A stretch of DNA of 64,000 nt from Rhodoplanes serenus (GCA_009720755.1 WNKV01000010.1:179001-243000); one strand, 5' to 3'. Counted from the first letter of the stretch, positions 26,500 to 38,557 are shown. The notes: a model not told the origin generated them from the sequence alone. Made by a program: numbers and translations.

Positions 26500-26805
26500 A
26501 TGAGCCAGCCTTCGCTGAGGCCGCGCGTCGCGTTGCGTCCCCGGCTCCAGCGCCCGCCGCTCTACAAGGTCATTCTGCTCAACGACGACTACACGCCACG
26601 CGAGTTCGTCGTGGCGGTTCTGAAGGCCGTGTTCCGCATGCGCGAGGACCAAGCCTATGCGGTGATGATGACGGCGCACCGCAAGAGCGCCTGCGTGGTC
26701 GGCGTGTTCGCCCGCGACATTGCCGAGACCAAGGCCACCGAGGCCACCGATCTCGGCAAGGCCAAGGGCTATCCGCTGTTCTTCGCCACGGAGCCGGAGG
26801 AGTAG
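26500..26805 (+). CDS. clpS: ATP-dependent Clp protease adaptor ClpS
   Basis: This 101-residue ClpS delivers N-end rule substrates to ClpA(P). The core LYKVILLNDDYTPREFVVAV includes the conserved NDDYTP, and HRKSACVVGVFARDIAETK follows, with residues for binding N-terminal hydrophobic degrons. ATG 26500 follows GCAGGAG. No clpA is adjacent. Functional link: aat at 38.6 kb creates N-degrons (Leu/Phe addition) read by ClpS, so both ends of the pathway are in the window. Confidence 0.95.
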   Translation: MSQPSLRPRVALRPRLQRPPLYKVILLNDDYTPREFVVAVLKAVFRMREDQAYAVMMTAHRKSACVVGVFARDIAETKATEATDLGKAKGYPLFFATEPEE

Positions 26806-26889
26806 GGTGCCCCCGGCTGCCGTCTCCGCCGATGGGGAGCCGGCCCGCACGGCTCCAGCATCATGGTGGGCGCGATCCGTCGGGCGCGA

Positions 26890-27414
26890 TCACGCCACCT
26901 TGAGATAGCTGTAGCCGAGGCTCTGAAGCTCGGCCACGGTGGCGACACCCGACGGCACCAGCTTGAGGAACGAGTCGCTGCGCGCCTTGGCGACGTCGAT
27001 GTTCAAACGCTTGAAGGTGATCTGGCACAGATAGGCCTCGACCCCGTACTTGGAGAGGCCGATCGCGCGCGTGTAGAGGTCGGGATCGATGGTCTCGTCC
27101 GCCCATGGCGTGCCGGCGAGATCGGCGAGAAAGAACTTCAGCCCCGGCCCGTGCGCCACCATCACGATCTTCATCCGCATCGGATCGAAGTCGTACACCG
27201 ACAGGTGGTTGTTGATGTTGCCGAGCATCTGCCCGAAGCGTCCGGCGTCGCCGAAGTCGCAGTGGTAGACGCACGCGAAGTCGGTGTCCTTCTTGAACGC
27301 CCCGAAGCCGAGCGTCTGCGGCGCCGCGCCGGCGCGCGTCGTCATGGCGCCCGACAGCGCCGCGCCCGACAGGGCGATGCCTCCGATGATGCTGCGTCGG
27401 CTGGTGTCCGTCAT
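26890..27414 (-). CDS. Tat-exported DsrE-family protein
   Basis: A 174-residue protein with a twin-arginine signal (TSRRSIIGGIALSGAALSG) and a mature domain of the DsrE/F-like type: MRMKIVMVAHGPGLKFFLAD, and the CQITFKRLNID segment where DsrE proteins carry a central Cys. Exported DsrE-like proteins may act in sulfur or redox chemistry in the periplasm, but no sulfur-oxidation genes are nearby. The start at ATG 27414 has GGAGG before it. Convergent with clpS. Confidence 0.75.
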   Translation of the reverse strand: MTDTSRRSIIGGIALSGAALSGAMTTRAGAAPQTLGFGAFKKDTDFACVYHCDFGDAGRFGQMLGNINNHLSVYDFDPMRMKIVMVAHGPGLKFFLADLAGTPWADETIDPDLYTRAIGLSKYGVEAYLCQITFKRLNIDVAKARSDSFLKLVPSGVATVAELQSLGYSYLKVA

Positions 27415-27638
27415 GGCGCTCCTCCACCTGGTGTGCGGACTTGGTCTGTTGTGGTCCGCAGGCCAAGTCTACAACGGGAAGAACGCCCGGCAACGCGCCG
27501 GACCGCGGCGGTCGGCACGATGGTATCGAAGGGTGCGCTGAAACGCGGCGCGCCGCCCGATGGCGACGCCGAAGGCACATCGGCCGGCGCGGCGGGAGCC
27601 TGCGCGCGCACCAGCCGACATGCCGGAGCCTCGACGGC

Positions 27639-27830
27639 TCACATCTGCGAGCAGGGCACCACCTGGGTGCAGGCACTGGTCTTGTTGAGGCGGACATTGG
27701 TGGCGTGCGGTGCCGGAACGGCCGGGCTGGTCGCGACACCATCACCGAGATCACCCGGATACGGCACGGCGGCCAGCACCAGCAGGGTTGCGGCGGTGAC
27801 CGAGATCGCGAAGGCAATGCGCAGGGACAT
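27639..27830 (-). CDS. Small secreted or membrane-anchored peptide, hypothetical
   Basis: A 63-residue frame: MSLRIAFAISVTAATLLVLA is a good signal or anchor segment, followed by a Pro/Ala linker and a short tail with two cysteines (ACTQVVPC). ATG 27830 is preferred over an upstream in-frame start because it puts the hydrophobic run at the N-terminus; GGAGCATCCC precedes it. I do not recognise a family. The two-Cys tail suggests oxidised periplasmic peptide; it may be species-specific. Confidence 0.5.
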   Translation of the reverse strand: MSLRIAFAISVTAATLLVLAAVPYPGDLGDGVATSPAVPAPHATNVRLNKTSACTQVVPCSQM

Positions 27831-28204
27831 GGGATGCTCCAGATCGGCGTCCGGGAAATCAGCAGGTGGCACGCGGGCGTCCGGACGGTTCCGCCGCGTC
27901 GCGGCTGGACCGACGAGAGCCGGAGATGCGCGTCCGCGGGAGCCCGAGAGGGGCGCCGGTTCGGCCGGCTCGTCTGTCCACGATCGGTATCATGGTCGGG
28001 ACGGCCTGAATCGAGGGTTACCGCCGACGATCGATCCGGGCTAATGACCGGGATGGTGAGCGAAGCATCAACACGGCGCACCGCATTGCCATCATGCTGC
28101 GATGCCGCGAAACAGATTGCGGCTGCGGACGTTCACGTCGCGCCGTCCGCGCATCGCAATTCGCCCGCAGCGCCGTGACGACAAGGTCCAGCCGGGGAGG
28201 ACCC
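27831..28204. other. Intergenic region before the CDF gene
   Basis: A 374-base gap between the divergent small peptide gene and the metal exporter gene. I see no repeat, RNA or clear regulator site. Confidence 0.4.
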
Positions 28205-29122
28205 GTGACGCACGATCATTCGCATGCCCATCTGTCGCCCGCCACGCTGCGCAACGAACGGGCGCTGTGGACGGCGCTTGCTCCCACCACCGCCTTCATG
28301 CTGGCCGAGATCATCGGCGGCGTGGTGTTCGGCAGCCTCGCCCTGATCTCCGATGCGGGCCACATGGCCACCGACGTGTTCGGCATCGGGCTTGCGATCG
28401 CGGCGATCAGGCTCGGTCGCCGGCCGCCCGATGCGCGGCGCACCTTCGGGTACGAGCGGCTGGAGATCCTGGCGGCGGCCGCCAATGCGCTGCTGCTGAT
28501 CGGCGTCGCCGTCTACATTCTCTACGAGGCGTGGCGTCGCCTTTCGGAGCCGCCCGAGATCCAGTCCATCGGCATGCTGGTGATCGCGGTGATGGGCCTC
28601 GGCGTGAACCTGTTCTCCATGCGGGTGCTGGCCGGCGGCAAGGACGAGAGCCTGAATCTGAAAGGCGCCTATCTGGAGGTGTGGAGCGATCTCCTCGGCT
28701 CCATCGGAGTCATCGTGGCGGCAGTGCTGATCCGGCTCACCGGCTGGACCGTGATCGACACCATCGTGGCGGTTCTGATCGGCCTGTGGGTGGTGCCGCG
28801 CACCGCGATGCTGCTGCGCGGCGCCGTCAACATCCTGCTCGAAGGCGTGCCGGACGGCATCGACCTCGTCGCGGTGCGCGACGCCATCGCGGCCGAGCCC
28901 GGCATCGAGGATGTCCACGATCTGCATGTCTGGGCGCTCACCGGCGGACGCATCTGTCTCACCGCCCATGTGCTGGCGCCGACGCGCCGCGACGACCAGG
29001 ATGCCTTGATCGCCGCGACGCGCGAGATGCTGCACGAGCGCTTCGGCATCGGCCACGTCACGCTGCAGGTGGAGCGCGAGCCGTGCCCCGACGCCGCCGC
29101 GGGCGGCCATCGGTTCCTGTGA
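28205..29122 (+). CDS. Cation diffusion facilitator (CDF) metal efflux transporter
   Basis: A 305-residue CDF exporter with a His-rich N-terminus (THDHSHAH), six helices and a C-terminal metal-binding domain with DVHDLHVWAL. The TM2 metal site is H53xxxD57 (DAGHMATD). The TM5 site reads E158xxxD162 (EVWSD) where zinc exporters have HxxxD, which may shift metal preference. The start is GTG 28205 with GGGGAGGA upstream; an ATG at 28094 would add 37 implausible residues. No metal-responsive regulator is adjacent. Confidence 0.92.
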   Translation: MTHDHSHAHLSPATLRNERALWTALAPTTAFMLAEIIGGVVFGSLALISDAGHMATDVFGIGLAIAAIRLGRRPPDARRTFGYERLEILAAAANALLLIGVAVYILYEAWRRLSEPPEIQSIGMLVIAVMGLGVNLFSMRVLAGGKDESLNLKGAYLEVWSDLLGSIGVIVAAVLIRLTGWTVIDTIVAVLIGLWVVPRTAMLLRGAVNILLEGVPDGIDLVAVRDAIAAEPGIEDVHDLHVWALTGGRICLTAHVLAPTRRDDQDALIAATREMLHERFGIGHVTLQVEREPCPDAAAGGHRFL

Positions 29123-29152
29123 TGGGGCACGAACCGCGCCCGGCCGCGGTTC

Positions 29153-29359
29153 TCACCGCTGGCGCCGGGTCGGAAAAATGTCGCGGATCGCGGCGTTGAA
29201 GAAGGCGCCCTTGGAGTCGGCGGCCAGCAGCGCCGCATAGGTCTCCTCCGGCACGTCGGCGTAGACGTAGACGCGGCCGGACCGGAACACCAGGGTGAGC
29301 TCGCGCCGCTGATTATCGTAGCGGACGCGAGCGATCGCCGAGGACGAGACCTGGGGCAT
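29153..29359 (-). CDS. KTSC domain protein
   Basis: A 68-residue protein that is a single KTSC domain: SSSAIARVRYDNQRRELTLV, FRSGRVYVYADVPEETYAAL, DSKGAFFNAAIRD. The family is widespread and of unknown biochemical role; some members are fused to lysyl-tRNA synthetase-like or phage proteins. It is complete. It ends 30 bases from the CDF stop (convergent) and follows the VOC gene by 39 bases on the same strand. Confidence 0.85.
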   Translation of the reverse strand: MPQVSSSAIARVRYDNQRRELTLVFRSGRVYVYADVPEETYAALLAADSKGAFFNAAIRDIFPTRRQR

Positions 29360-29398
29360 CGGCTCGCCTCCCGGGTCCGGCCGCGGAGCGCCGCGCGA

Positions 29399-29869
29399 TC
29401 AGCCCCGCGCCGCGGCCTCGAGCGCCGCGACGTCGAGCTTCACCATGGTCAGCATGGCCTCGGCGACACGCTTGGCCTTGCCTCGGTCCGCGTTGTTGAT
29501 CAGCTCGCCGAGCCGCCTCGGCGCGATCTGCCAGGCGAGGCCCCAGCGGTCGCGCAGCCAGCCGCAGTGCTCGATGGTGCCGCCCTCGGCGAGCGCAGCC
29601 CACAGGCGGTCGATCTCGGCCTGGGTGTCGCATTCCACCATGATGGAGAAGCTGTGATTGAACGGGTCCAGCCGCCCGGCCTCGAACGCCAGGTAGCGCT
29701 GGTCGCCGAGCGTGAAGGCGACCAGCTTGACGCTGCCGGCCGGCCCGCTGGGGGAGTCGGCCGGCAGGGTCGAGACCGATTGGATCGACGAACCCGGCAC
29801 GAGCCCGGTGTAGAAGCGCACGGCGGCCTCGACGTCCTTCTCGAACCAGAGTGTCTGGGTCACCTTCAT
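29399..29869 (-). CDS. VOC family protein (PhnB-like)
   Basis: A 156-residue glyoxalase-fold protein of the PhnB/3-dmu-9 methyltransferase-like group: [60 protein letters not shown]. The conserved NHSFS and CGWLxDxWGxxWQ motifs define this group. Despite the old family name, methyltransferase activity is not expected; several relatives are of unknown function. ATG 29869 gives the standard N-terminus. Confidence 0.88.
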   Translation of the reverse strand: MKVTQTLWFEKDVEAAVRFYTGLVPGSSIQSVSTLPADSPSGPAGSVKLVAFTLGDQRYLAFEAGRLDPFNHSFSIMVECDTQAEIDRLWAALAEGGTIEHCGWLRDRWGLAWQIAPRRLGELINNADRGKAKRVAEAMLTMVKLDVAALEAAARG

Positions 29870-30347
29870 GGGGCGCGTCTCCTCTGCGGCCTGGCTCCCG
29901 AGCGGAACCGTCATCGCCGAGGACGATCGAGGAGCGGGCCGCCCGACAATCCCGAGGAGATGTGTTTGCCGAGCGGGCGGAGCCGGGCGCAGGGGGCGCA
30001 GGCCGGCGGGAGCCCGACCGCGCACGCGCCGGAAACGAGAGCGCACGCGCCGGAAACAGGTCAGACGCCGACGCGTACCGATGCGTTGGTGTCGCAGCGA
30101 GAAACCGGCAAAATGGCTGCGTCCATCGTCCCTGTTGCGGCCGGTTGTCATCCGGCGCGTGCCTCCGACAACGCGCGGGGCGGGATCGGGTTTCCGGTCG
30201 ATCGCGGGGCCACCAGCCGCTGGACCTCGGCGGCGGCGTGTGGTCAGTGGGGCGCGGCCGTCGCCGGCCGGGCCTCCGCAGGGGCTCGGCGGGAGGGCCG
30301 TCCCGGGTCTGCCGGCGTGCGGCGGACCCGCCCGAGCAGGAGACCGC
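29870..30347. other. Intergenic region with a 21-base tandem duplication
   Basis: This 478-base gap holds CGCACGCGCCGGAAAC twice (30021-30036 and 30042-30057; 21-base period). Frames crossing it are composition shadows. No gene, RNA or strong promoter is seen. Confidence 0.4.
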
Positions 30348-30806
30348 ATGCCGATCGAGACACGCCGACAGGCCCTGTCGATCCTCACCGTCGCCGCCGC
30401 CTCGGCCCTTCTGGCCGGCGGCACCCGCCCCGCAACCGCACAGAGCCGCGCCCCCATGACCACCCCGTCGGGCCTCATCATCACGGACATCACGGTCGGC
30501 ACCGGCGCGACGCCGCGCCAGGGCCAGACCTGCGTGATGCACTACACCGGCTGGCTCTACGAGAACGGCACCAAGGGCAAGAAATTCGACTCCTCGGTCG
30601 ATCGCGGCCGCCCGTTCGAGTTTCCGCTCGGCATGGGCCGGGTGATCAAGGGCTGGGACGAGGGCGTCGCCACCATGAAGGTCGGCGGCAAGCGCACCCT
30701 GGTGATCCCGCCGGAGCTCGGCTATGGGGCGCGCGGCGCCGGCGGCGTCATCCCGCCGAACGCCACCCTGATGTTCGAGGTGGAGCTTCTGGACGTGAAG
30801 GGGTAG
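30348..30806 (+). CDS. FKBP-type peptidyl-prolyl cis-trans isomerase, exported
   Basis: A 152-residue FKBP isomerase with an N-terminal export signal ([20 protein letters not shown]; the double Arg permits Tat or Sec). The domain shows [39 protein letters not shown] and [20 protein letters not shown], with the aromatic pocket residues of active FKBPs. It should assist folding in the periplasm. ATG 30348 follows AGGAGACCGC. It precedes the Ada-like gene by 77 bases. Confidence 0.93.
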   Translation: MPIETRRQALSILTVAAASALLAGGTRPATAQSRAPMTTPSGLIITDITVGTGATPRQGQTCVMHYTGWLYENGTKGKKFDSSVDRGRPFEFPLGMGRVIKGWDEGVATMKVGGKRTLVIPPELGYGARGAGGVIPPNATLMFEVELLDVKG

Positions 30807-30883
30807 GGCGCTGCGCCCCTCCGGGCGGGCCGGCGGCGCCGGTCCGCCAGGGGCGCCGGGTGCGGCGTCGGTCGGAGGTCGTC

Positions 30884-31141
30884 ATGGCCCGCACCTGGCG
30901 CCTGATGGGCGCCGACCGCCGCCTCTACGAGAGCGCGCTCCCGGGCGCGCTCGGCGGCAACCGGCGCCTGAGGATTTACGGCCGGCTCGACTGCCCGAGC
31001 GCGCTGCGCTGGATCGCCAAGGGCCACTATGTGAAGAACCGCGTGTTCTTCGCCGACGCCGCCACCGCGGTGGCGGCCGGCTACCGCCCGTGCGCCATCT
31101 GCCTGCGCGCGGAGTGGCTCGCCTACAAGGCGGGTTCATAG
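30884..31141 (+). CDS. Ada-like metal-binding domain protein, lacking the methyl-acceptor Cys
   Basis: An 85-residue protein resembling the N-terminal zinc domain of Ada: IYGRLDCPSALRWIAKGHYV, NRVFFADAATAVAAGYRPCA, then C73. Ada uses four Cys (38, 42, 69, 72 in E. coli). Here C37, C70 and C73 match the last three, while the position of the methyl-accepting Cys38 is Gly33 (YGRLDC instead of YCRPSC). It can probably not repair methylphosphotriesters by the Ada mechanism. The role is unknown. ATG 30884 has GGAGG upstream. Confidence 0.7.
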   Translation: MARTWRLMGADRRLYESALPGALGGNRRLRIYGRLDCPSALRWIAKGHYVKNRVFFADAATAVAAGYRPCAICLRAEWLAYKAGS

Positions 31142-31187
31142 CGCGCCTTACGGCGACGGTCCGGTGCGGCCTCGTACCCCGGACGAC

Positions 31188-31352
31188 CGGCCTCGTGCCC
31201 CGGACAAGGCGCGGCAGGCCGCCGGCCTGACGCGCCGCAGAGCCGGGGCCCAGGGCGACACGACGGTCCGTACGGCAAATGGGTTTTTCGGCTGCCGCGC
31301 CTGATCGCCCCTGGGTCCCGGTTCGCGGCGCCCTGCGCCGCGCCCGGGACAC
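31188..31352. repeat. Composite palindromic repeat, copy 1 (inverted partner at 46395-46530)
   Basis: It has two hairpin modules: CTCGTGCCCCGGAC ... GAGCCGGGGCCCAG, then CGCCCCTGGGTCCCGG ... CCGGGACAC. The reverse complement of 46395-46530 shows the same order of modules with the same core words. Loops and spacers differ. Confidence 0.65.
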
Positions 31353-31380
31353 AAGGCCTGCGCCGCGGCAGCGGAGCCTC

Positions 31381-31486
31381 GTCGCCCCGGGTCGTGCGCA
31401 GCGAAACCTGGGTCCGACAGTGGTCGCAGCGAGACAGCCCTGGAGGTCGCGGGCACGCCATCCGGGCGACGAAGAGACCCGCTCGT
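31381..31486 (+). repeat. 105-base direct repeat, unit A
   Basis: Starts GTCGCCCCGGGTCGTGCGCA and contains GCAGCGAAACCTGGG, GGTCGCGGGC and a closing GGGCGACGAA. Unit B at 31619-31724 has the same order of words with substitutions (GCAGCGAAACCCGGG, GATGTCGCGGGC, GGGGCGAGCGAA). Confidence 0.6.
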
Positions 31487-31498
31487 TCGCCCAGCCTC

Positions 31499-31565
31499 GT
31501 CATGGCCGGGCCGGCCGCAGGCCGTGACCCGGCCATCCATCTCCCGAAGACAATGGACGCGCGGG
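31499..31565. repeat. GTCATGGCCGGG-type hairpin repeat
   Basis: GTCATGGCCGGG and CCCGGCCATCCA flank a short loop, followed about 20 bases on by a TGGACGCGCGG module. Related elements are at 57262-57350 and 63788-63860. Confidence 0.55.
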
Positions 31566-31618
31566 TCTTCGGCCCCGCAGGATGGGGAGGGGCGGCGCCC
31601 GCGGCGGCGCGCCGTCCC

Positions 31619-31724
31619 CCCGTAGCCCGGGATGAGCGCAGCGAAACCCGGGACGCAGCGGTCGCCAGAACAAGAATGCCCCGGATGTCGCGGGCGCTCC
31701 GTCGGGGCGAGCGAAAGGCACGGC
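31619..31724 (+). repeat. 105-base direct repeat, unit B
   Basis: Second copy of the unit at 31381-31486. It begins GTAGCCCGGGATGAGCGCAG, a word common in rhizobial intergenic repeats. About 60 bases later a further CCCGGATTTCGCTTCGCTC word occurs. Confidence 0.6.
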
Positions 31725-31804
31725 CGATGCCGGAGCAAACGCACCCCGGATTTCGCTTCGCTCAATCCAGGCTACGAAGAAGCCGGGCTACGCTTGCTCA
31801 TTAA

Positions 31805-32158
31805 TTAACTTAGGGCAGCGGCGACCTCGGGATATAGGCGCCAGTACCAAACGCCATTGGATGGCTCCTCCCATCCCTCGGCAATAGCAGTTGTCCAGAG
31901 TGGACCCTTAGAATAGGTATCAGGTTGGATCTTCAGAAAATCCGCAATTTTATGAGCAAGGCGTCCATACTGTAGATTTGCAGAACCGTGCCTCGAGTAT
32001 CCTGCGGCAGCGGCTAGTTCGCTGGCCGAAATAACGCGATCCGCAGCCTTGGCATGTGCTTCAAGCATGCGGATGTGGTTTTTGGGGACGAACGGCTGAC
32101 CCAAAGCCGCTCGATATGCTTCCGCAGCAGGAACGAGCAATGCTCTGCGAACTTTCAT
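31805..32158 (-). CDS. Low-GC hypothetical protein, probably acquired
   Basis: A 117-residue protein from ATG 32158: KVRRALLVPAAEAYRAALGQ, PFVPKNHIRMLEAHAKAADR, then ELAAAAGYSRHGSANLQYGR (a likely winged-helix-type DNA-binding segment) and WYWRLYPEVAAAL at the end. The pattern resembles domains attached to HNH nucleases or found alone in restriction-like loci; this is a weak recollection. The reading frame continues sensibly upstream (TYDELAYIDLLSKAPF) to a TTG at 32215, so the true start may be there. The GC content is visibly far below all neighbours. It lies directly behind nrdJ and its hairpin, next to the repeat block. Confidence 0.65.
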   Translation of the reverse strand: MKVRRALLVPAAEAYRAALGQPFVPKNHIRMLEAHAKAADRVISASELAAAAGYSRHGSANLQYGRLAHKIADFLKIQPDTYSKGPLWTTAIAEGWEEPSNGVWYWRLYPEVAAALS

Positions 32159-32220
32159 AAAAGGTGCCTTTGAAAGCAAATCAATGTAAGCTAGTTCATC
32201 ATATGTTCCATGCAAGTCAA

Positions 32221-32241
32221 GGGCGGCGCAGTGCGCCGCCC
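32221..32241 (-). terminator. nrdJ terminator-like hairpin
   Basis: The arms GGGCGGCGC and GCGCCGCCC are perfect complements around three bases, 18 bases behind the nrdJ stop on the minus strand. Only a short T run (TTGACTT) follows, so termination strength is uncertain. Confidence 0.5.
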
Positions 32242-32258
32242 ACAACCTTTTCCTCAGA

Positions 32259-36140
<3,882 letters not shown>

Positions 36141-36964
36141 CTTCAGCCTCTCGCCTTGCTCCGGCCGCCGTCCGTGCGGACGTCGTGCCGACATTGCCGC
36201 TGCTCGCAGGCACGACGTCGCGCCCGCACCACGCCTCGGCTCCCGTCATTCCGTCTGACGCCGTCACTCGAACAGCCGGTGATCCGCGGCGCGGTCCCGG
36301 TCTCGTTGTGCGTCCTTCGTCGCTGACGTTACTCGTTGCTCACGCTTCGGCGGGCACGCCGTCCGGACGGTCCGACGGGGCAGCGCACGCGGGGAAGCGC
36401 GCGCACGACAGAGGGCATCCACAAGAGCCATTTGGCCCCGGTGAAGGACTGTCGCAAGCCTCAGGGATCGTCCGGCGAGGACGTGATACCAGCCGCGCCG
36501 CAGGGACAGGACGCTAGGCCGACTCCGGCGAGGCAGTCAAGCTGTAGCGCCGAGATCTGAATCATCCCCTAAATGTGGTGGGCAATGGGGAGAATTGTGG
36601 GGATTGTCTTCACGCTTCGGCAACCCGCTGGAATCCGGTCTGGATTCTGTAAAGCCCCGGTTCCGGGTCGCGGCCCCGCCCGGGTCGGGGTACCGCAACC
36701 GGTGTCGCATGACCGTCACGCGGCCCGAGAATCGGCTGTGAACTCTCGGTGAGGTGAAGGCGGTGAGCGGTATCGGGAGACGGTGCAACTCGCGAGCCGC
36801 GGGTGCGGCAGGGCCGAGGGCAGCCGAGACGGGTTTTTCGACTCGCGACTCGCCGCCGGCGCGGCCGCCGAGGAGGCGGGCCGGCCGGCATGGCGGCCGC
36901 GCGGCTGGACATCGTGCCGGGCGGGTGGCATGAACGCCCGCAGCCCGGACGCGCAGGTGGACCG
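36141..36964. other. Long nrdJ / ndufA12 intergenic region
   Basis: This 824-base gap separates the divergent nrdJ and ndufA12 genes. It holds a candidate nrdJ promoter (36511-36540) and an AT-rich patch at 36565-36610, bounded by AATCCCC and GGGGATG as read on the minus strand, which might bind a regulator. The 36620-36960 part is GC-rich and featureless. No riboswitch or gene is recognised. Confidence 0.45.
36511..36540 (-). promoter_or_regulatory. Candidate nrdJ promoter
   Basis: On the minus strand TTGACT (36535-36540) and TAGCGT (36511-36516) are 18 bases apart. The -35 is good and the -10 mediocre. It implies a leader of about 365 bases before the nrdJ ATG. Confidence 0.35.
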
Positions 36965-37381
36965 ATGGATCTCAAGACCTTCCTGACCCGCTTCTTCACG
37001 TGGTGGAACGGCCAGACCTTCGGCACCCAGGTGTGGACGGCCCGGCATGGCGAGCTGGTGGGCGAGGACGAGTTCGGCAATCGCTACTATCGGGAGAAGG
37101 GCGGCCGCATCAGCCCGGCGCTCGGCTTCAACCGGCGCTGGGTGATCTACAACGGCGAGGCCGAGGCATCGCGCATCCCGCCCGAGTGGCACGCCTGGAT
37201 TCACCAGATCGTCGACGAGCCGCCGCCTCGCCAGGCGGTGACGCCGCGCGAATGGTGGAAGCCGCATCGGCCGAATCTCACCGGCACGCCGGGCGCCTAC
37301 CGGCCGCCGGGCTCAACGCTGGCGCAGAATCGCCGCCCCGCCGCCACCGGCGACTACAAGGCGTGGACGCCGGGCCGCTGA
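36965..37381 (+). CDS. NADH:ubiquinone oxidoreductase NDUFA12 (17.2 kDa) subunit
   Basis: A 138-residue homologue of the mitochondrial complex I accessory subunit NDUFA12 (B17.2). Motifs: FFTWWNGQTFGTQVWTARHG, GEDEFGNRYYREKGG, RRWVIYNGEAEASRIPPEWH and HRPNLTGTPGAYRPPGS. In bacteria it is restricted to Alphaproteobacteria, which supports the taxonomic reading. ATG 36965 is the family start. The DUF2155 gene follows on the same strand, the usual neighbour. Confidence 0.95.
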   Translation: MDLKTFLTRFFTWWNGQTFGTQVWTARHGELVGEDEFGNRYYREKGGRISPALGFNRRWVIYNGEAEASRIPPEWHAWIHQIVDEPPPRQAVTPREWWKPHRPNLTGTPGAYRPPGSTLAQNRRPAATGDYKAWTPGR

Positions 37382-37541
37382 CGGCCGGGCCACCACTCCT
37401 TCGATGAGGCGTGATCGGGCGCGACAGGGCCGTCGTCCCGTGTTTCCCTTTCGGTGCCGCAATCCGCGTGTTAAGTGCGCCGGCGCGGTCGCCACCGTGC
37501 GTTCCGCCCACGCTCCTCGTCGAGCCGCCGCCGAGCCGCCC

Positions 37542-38531
37542 ATGTCCCGATCCGCGCCGATGAGCCCCGCGCCGTTCCGATTGGCACGGTCCCGACTCGC
37601 GCCGTCGTGCCTCGCGCGGTCGCGCCTCGCGCTGCGCGTGACCGCGGCCGGCCGAGTAGGGGCCGCCGTGGTGCTGCTCGCCGGCGTGCTCACCGCCGCA
37701 CCGGCGGCCGCCCAGCTCGGCGGCATCTTCGGCGAGCCGCCGCCGCGCCCGCCCGGCGCCGTGCCGCGCGGCCAGCCGCTGCCGCCGCCGGGCTCGCTCC
37801 AACCGCTGCCACCGCTCCCCGACGACGATCCGCTGCCGCCCGAGCCGGGTGCCGTCTCGCCGCCGCCCCGCGGCCGGCCCGGAGCGGGGCTCGGCGGCTT
37901 CGAATCGCGACCGCTGGCGCCGCCCGGGTCGCCTGCTGGCCCACTGCCGCCACCGCCCGGCACCGCGGCTGTGCCGCCGCCCGGCACCCCGCCGGGGCGT
38001 CCGCCGGCCGGTACACCCGCTCCCTCCGGGCCGGCGCCGTCGCTACCCGAGGAGGTCGTCACCGAGGTCCCGACCCAGAAGGTCCCCAATCCGACCGCGG
38101 TGTTCTCGGGCCTCGACAAGATCACCGGCCGCATCACCAAGTTCGAGGTGGCGATCAACGAGACGGTGCAGTACGGCGCCCTCCAGGTGCGGCCACGCGC
38201 CTGCTACACGCGGCCGCCCACCGAGGCGCCCAACACCACGGGCTTCGTCGAGGTCGACGAGGTGACGCTCCAGGGCGAGATGAAGAAGCTGTTCCGCGGC
38301 TGGATGTTCGCGGCGAGCCCCGGCCTGCACGGCGTGGAGCACTCGATCTACGACGTGTGGCTGTCCGACTGCAAAGGTGCCGCCACCGTCGCCGAGGTGC
38401 CGCCGCCCGCGGCGGCGGCCCAGCAGCCCGCCGCCGCACCCCCTCAGCGCCAGCGCCAGCCCTCGCAGCAGCAGCGGCAACCCCGTCCGCCGCCCGCCCA
38501 GGCGGTGCCGGCCCTGCCGCGGCCGCAATAG
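37542..38531 (+). CDS. DUF2155 domain protein, exported, proline-rich
   Basis: A 329-residue protein. A long positively charged N-terminus leads into a signal segment (GAAVVLLAGVLTAAPAAAQ), then about 100 residues of Pro/Gly-rich linker, then a DUF2155 domain (KITGRITKFEVAINETVQYG, RACYTRPPTEAPNTTGFVEV, SIYDVWLSDCKG, two conserved Cys), then a Gln/Pro tail. DUF2155 proteins sit between ndufA12 and aat/acc genes in many Alphaproteobacteria; function unknown, location periplasm. ATG 37542 is chosen; an earlier in-frame ATG (37404) exists. Confidence 0.85.
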   Translation: MSRSAPMSPAPFRLARSRLAPSCLARSRLALRVTAAGRVGAAVVLLAGVLTAAPAAAQLGGIFGEPPPRPPGAVPRGQPLPPPGSLQPLPPLPDDDPLPPEPGAVSPPPRGRPGAGLGGFESRPLAPPGSPAGPLPPPPGTAAVPPPGTPPGRPPAGTPAPSGPAPSLPEEVVTEVPTQKVPNPTAVFSGLDKITGRITKFEVAINETVQYGALQVRPRACYTRPPTEAPNTTGFVEVDEVTLQGEMKKLFRGWMFAASPGLHGVEHSIYDVWLSDCKGAATVAEVPPPAAAAQQPAAAPPQRQRQPSQQQRQPRPPPAQAVPALPRPQ

Positions 38532-38557
38532 CGCCACCCGGCCTCACGCGACGTCGA

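Larger units (their letters stand above)
31142..31804. other. Repeat-rich intergenic block
   Basis: This 663-base gap carries no gene. It is a mosaic of palindromic repeats: a composite element (about 31188-31352) related in inverted orientation to 46395-46530, two degenerate direct copies of a 105-base unit (31381-31486 and 31619-31724), and between them a GTCATGGCCGGG-type hairpin element (about 31499-31565). Several frames are open in it only because of high GC. Confidence 0.65.

Noticed and set aside
30021..30057. 21-bp duplication as a regulatory repeat
   Set aside because: Only two partial units, no link to a promoter; probably incidental.
36141..36964. Cobalamin riboswitch upstream of nrdJ
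   Set aside because: No B12-box or pseudoknot motifs found on the minus strand by eye.
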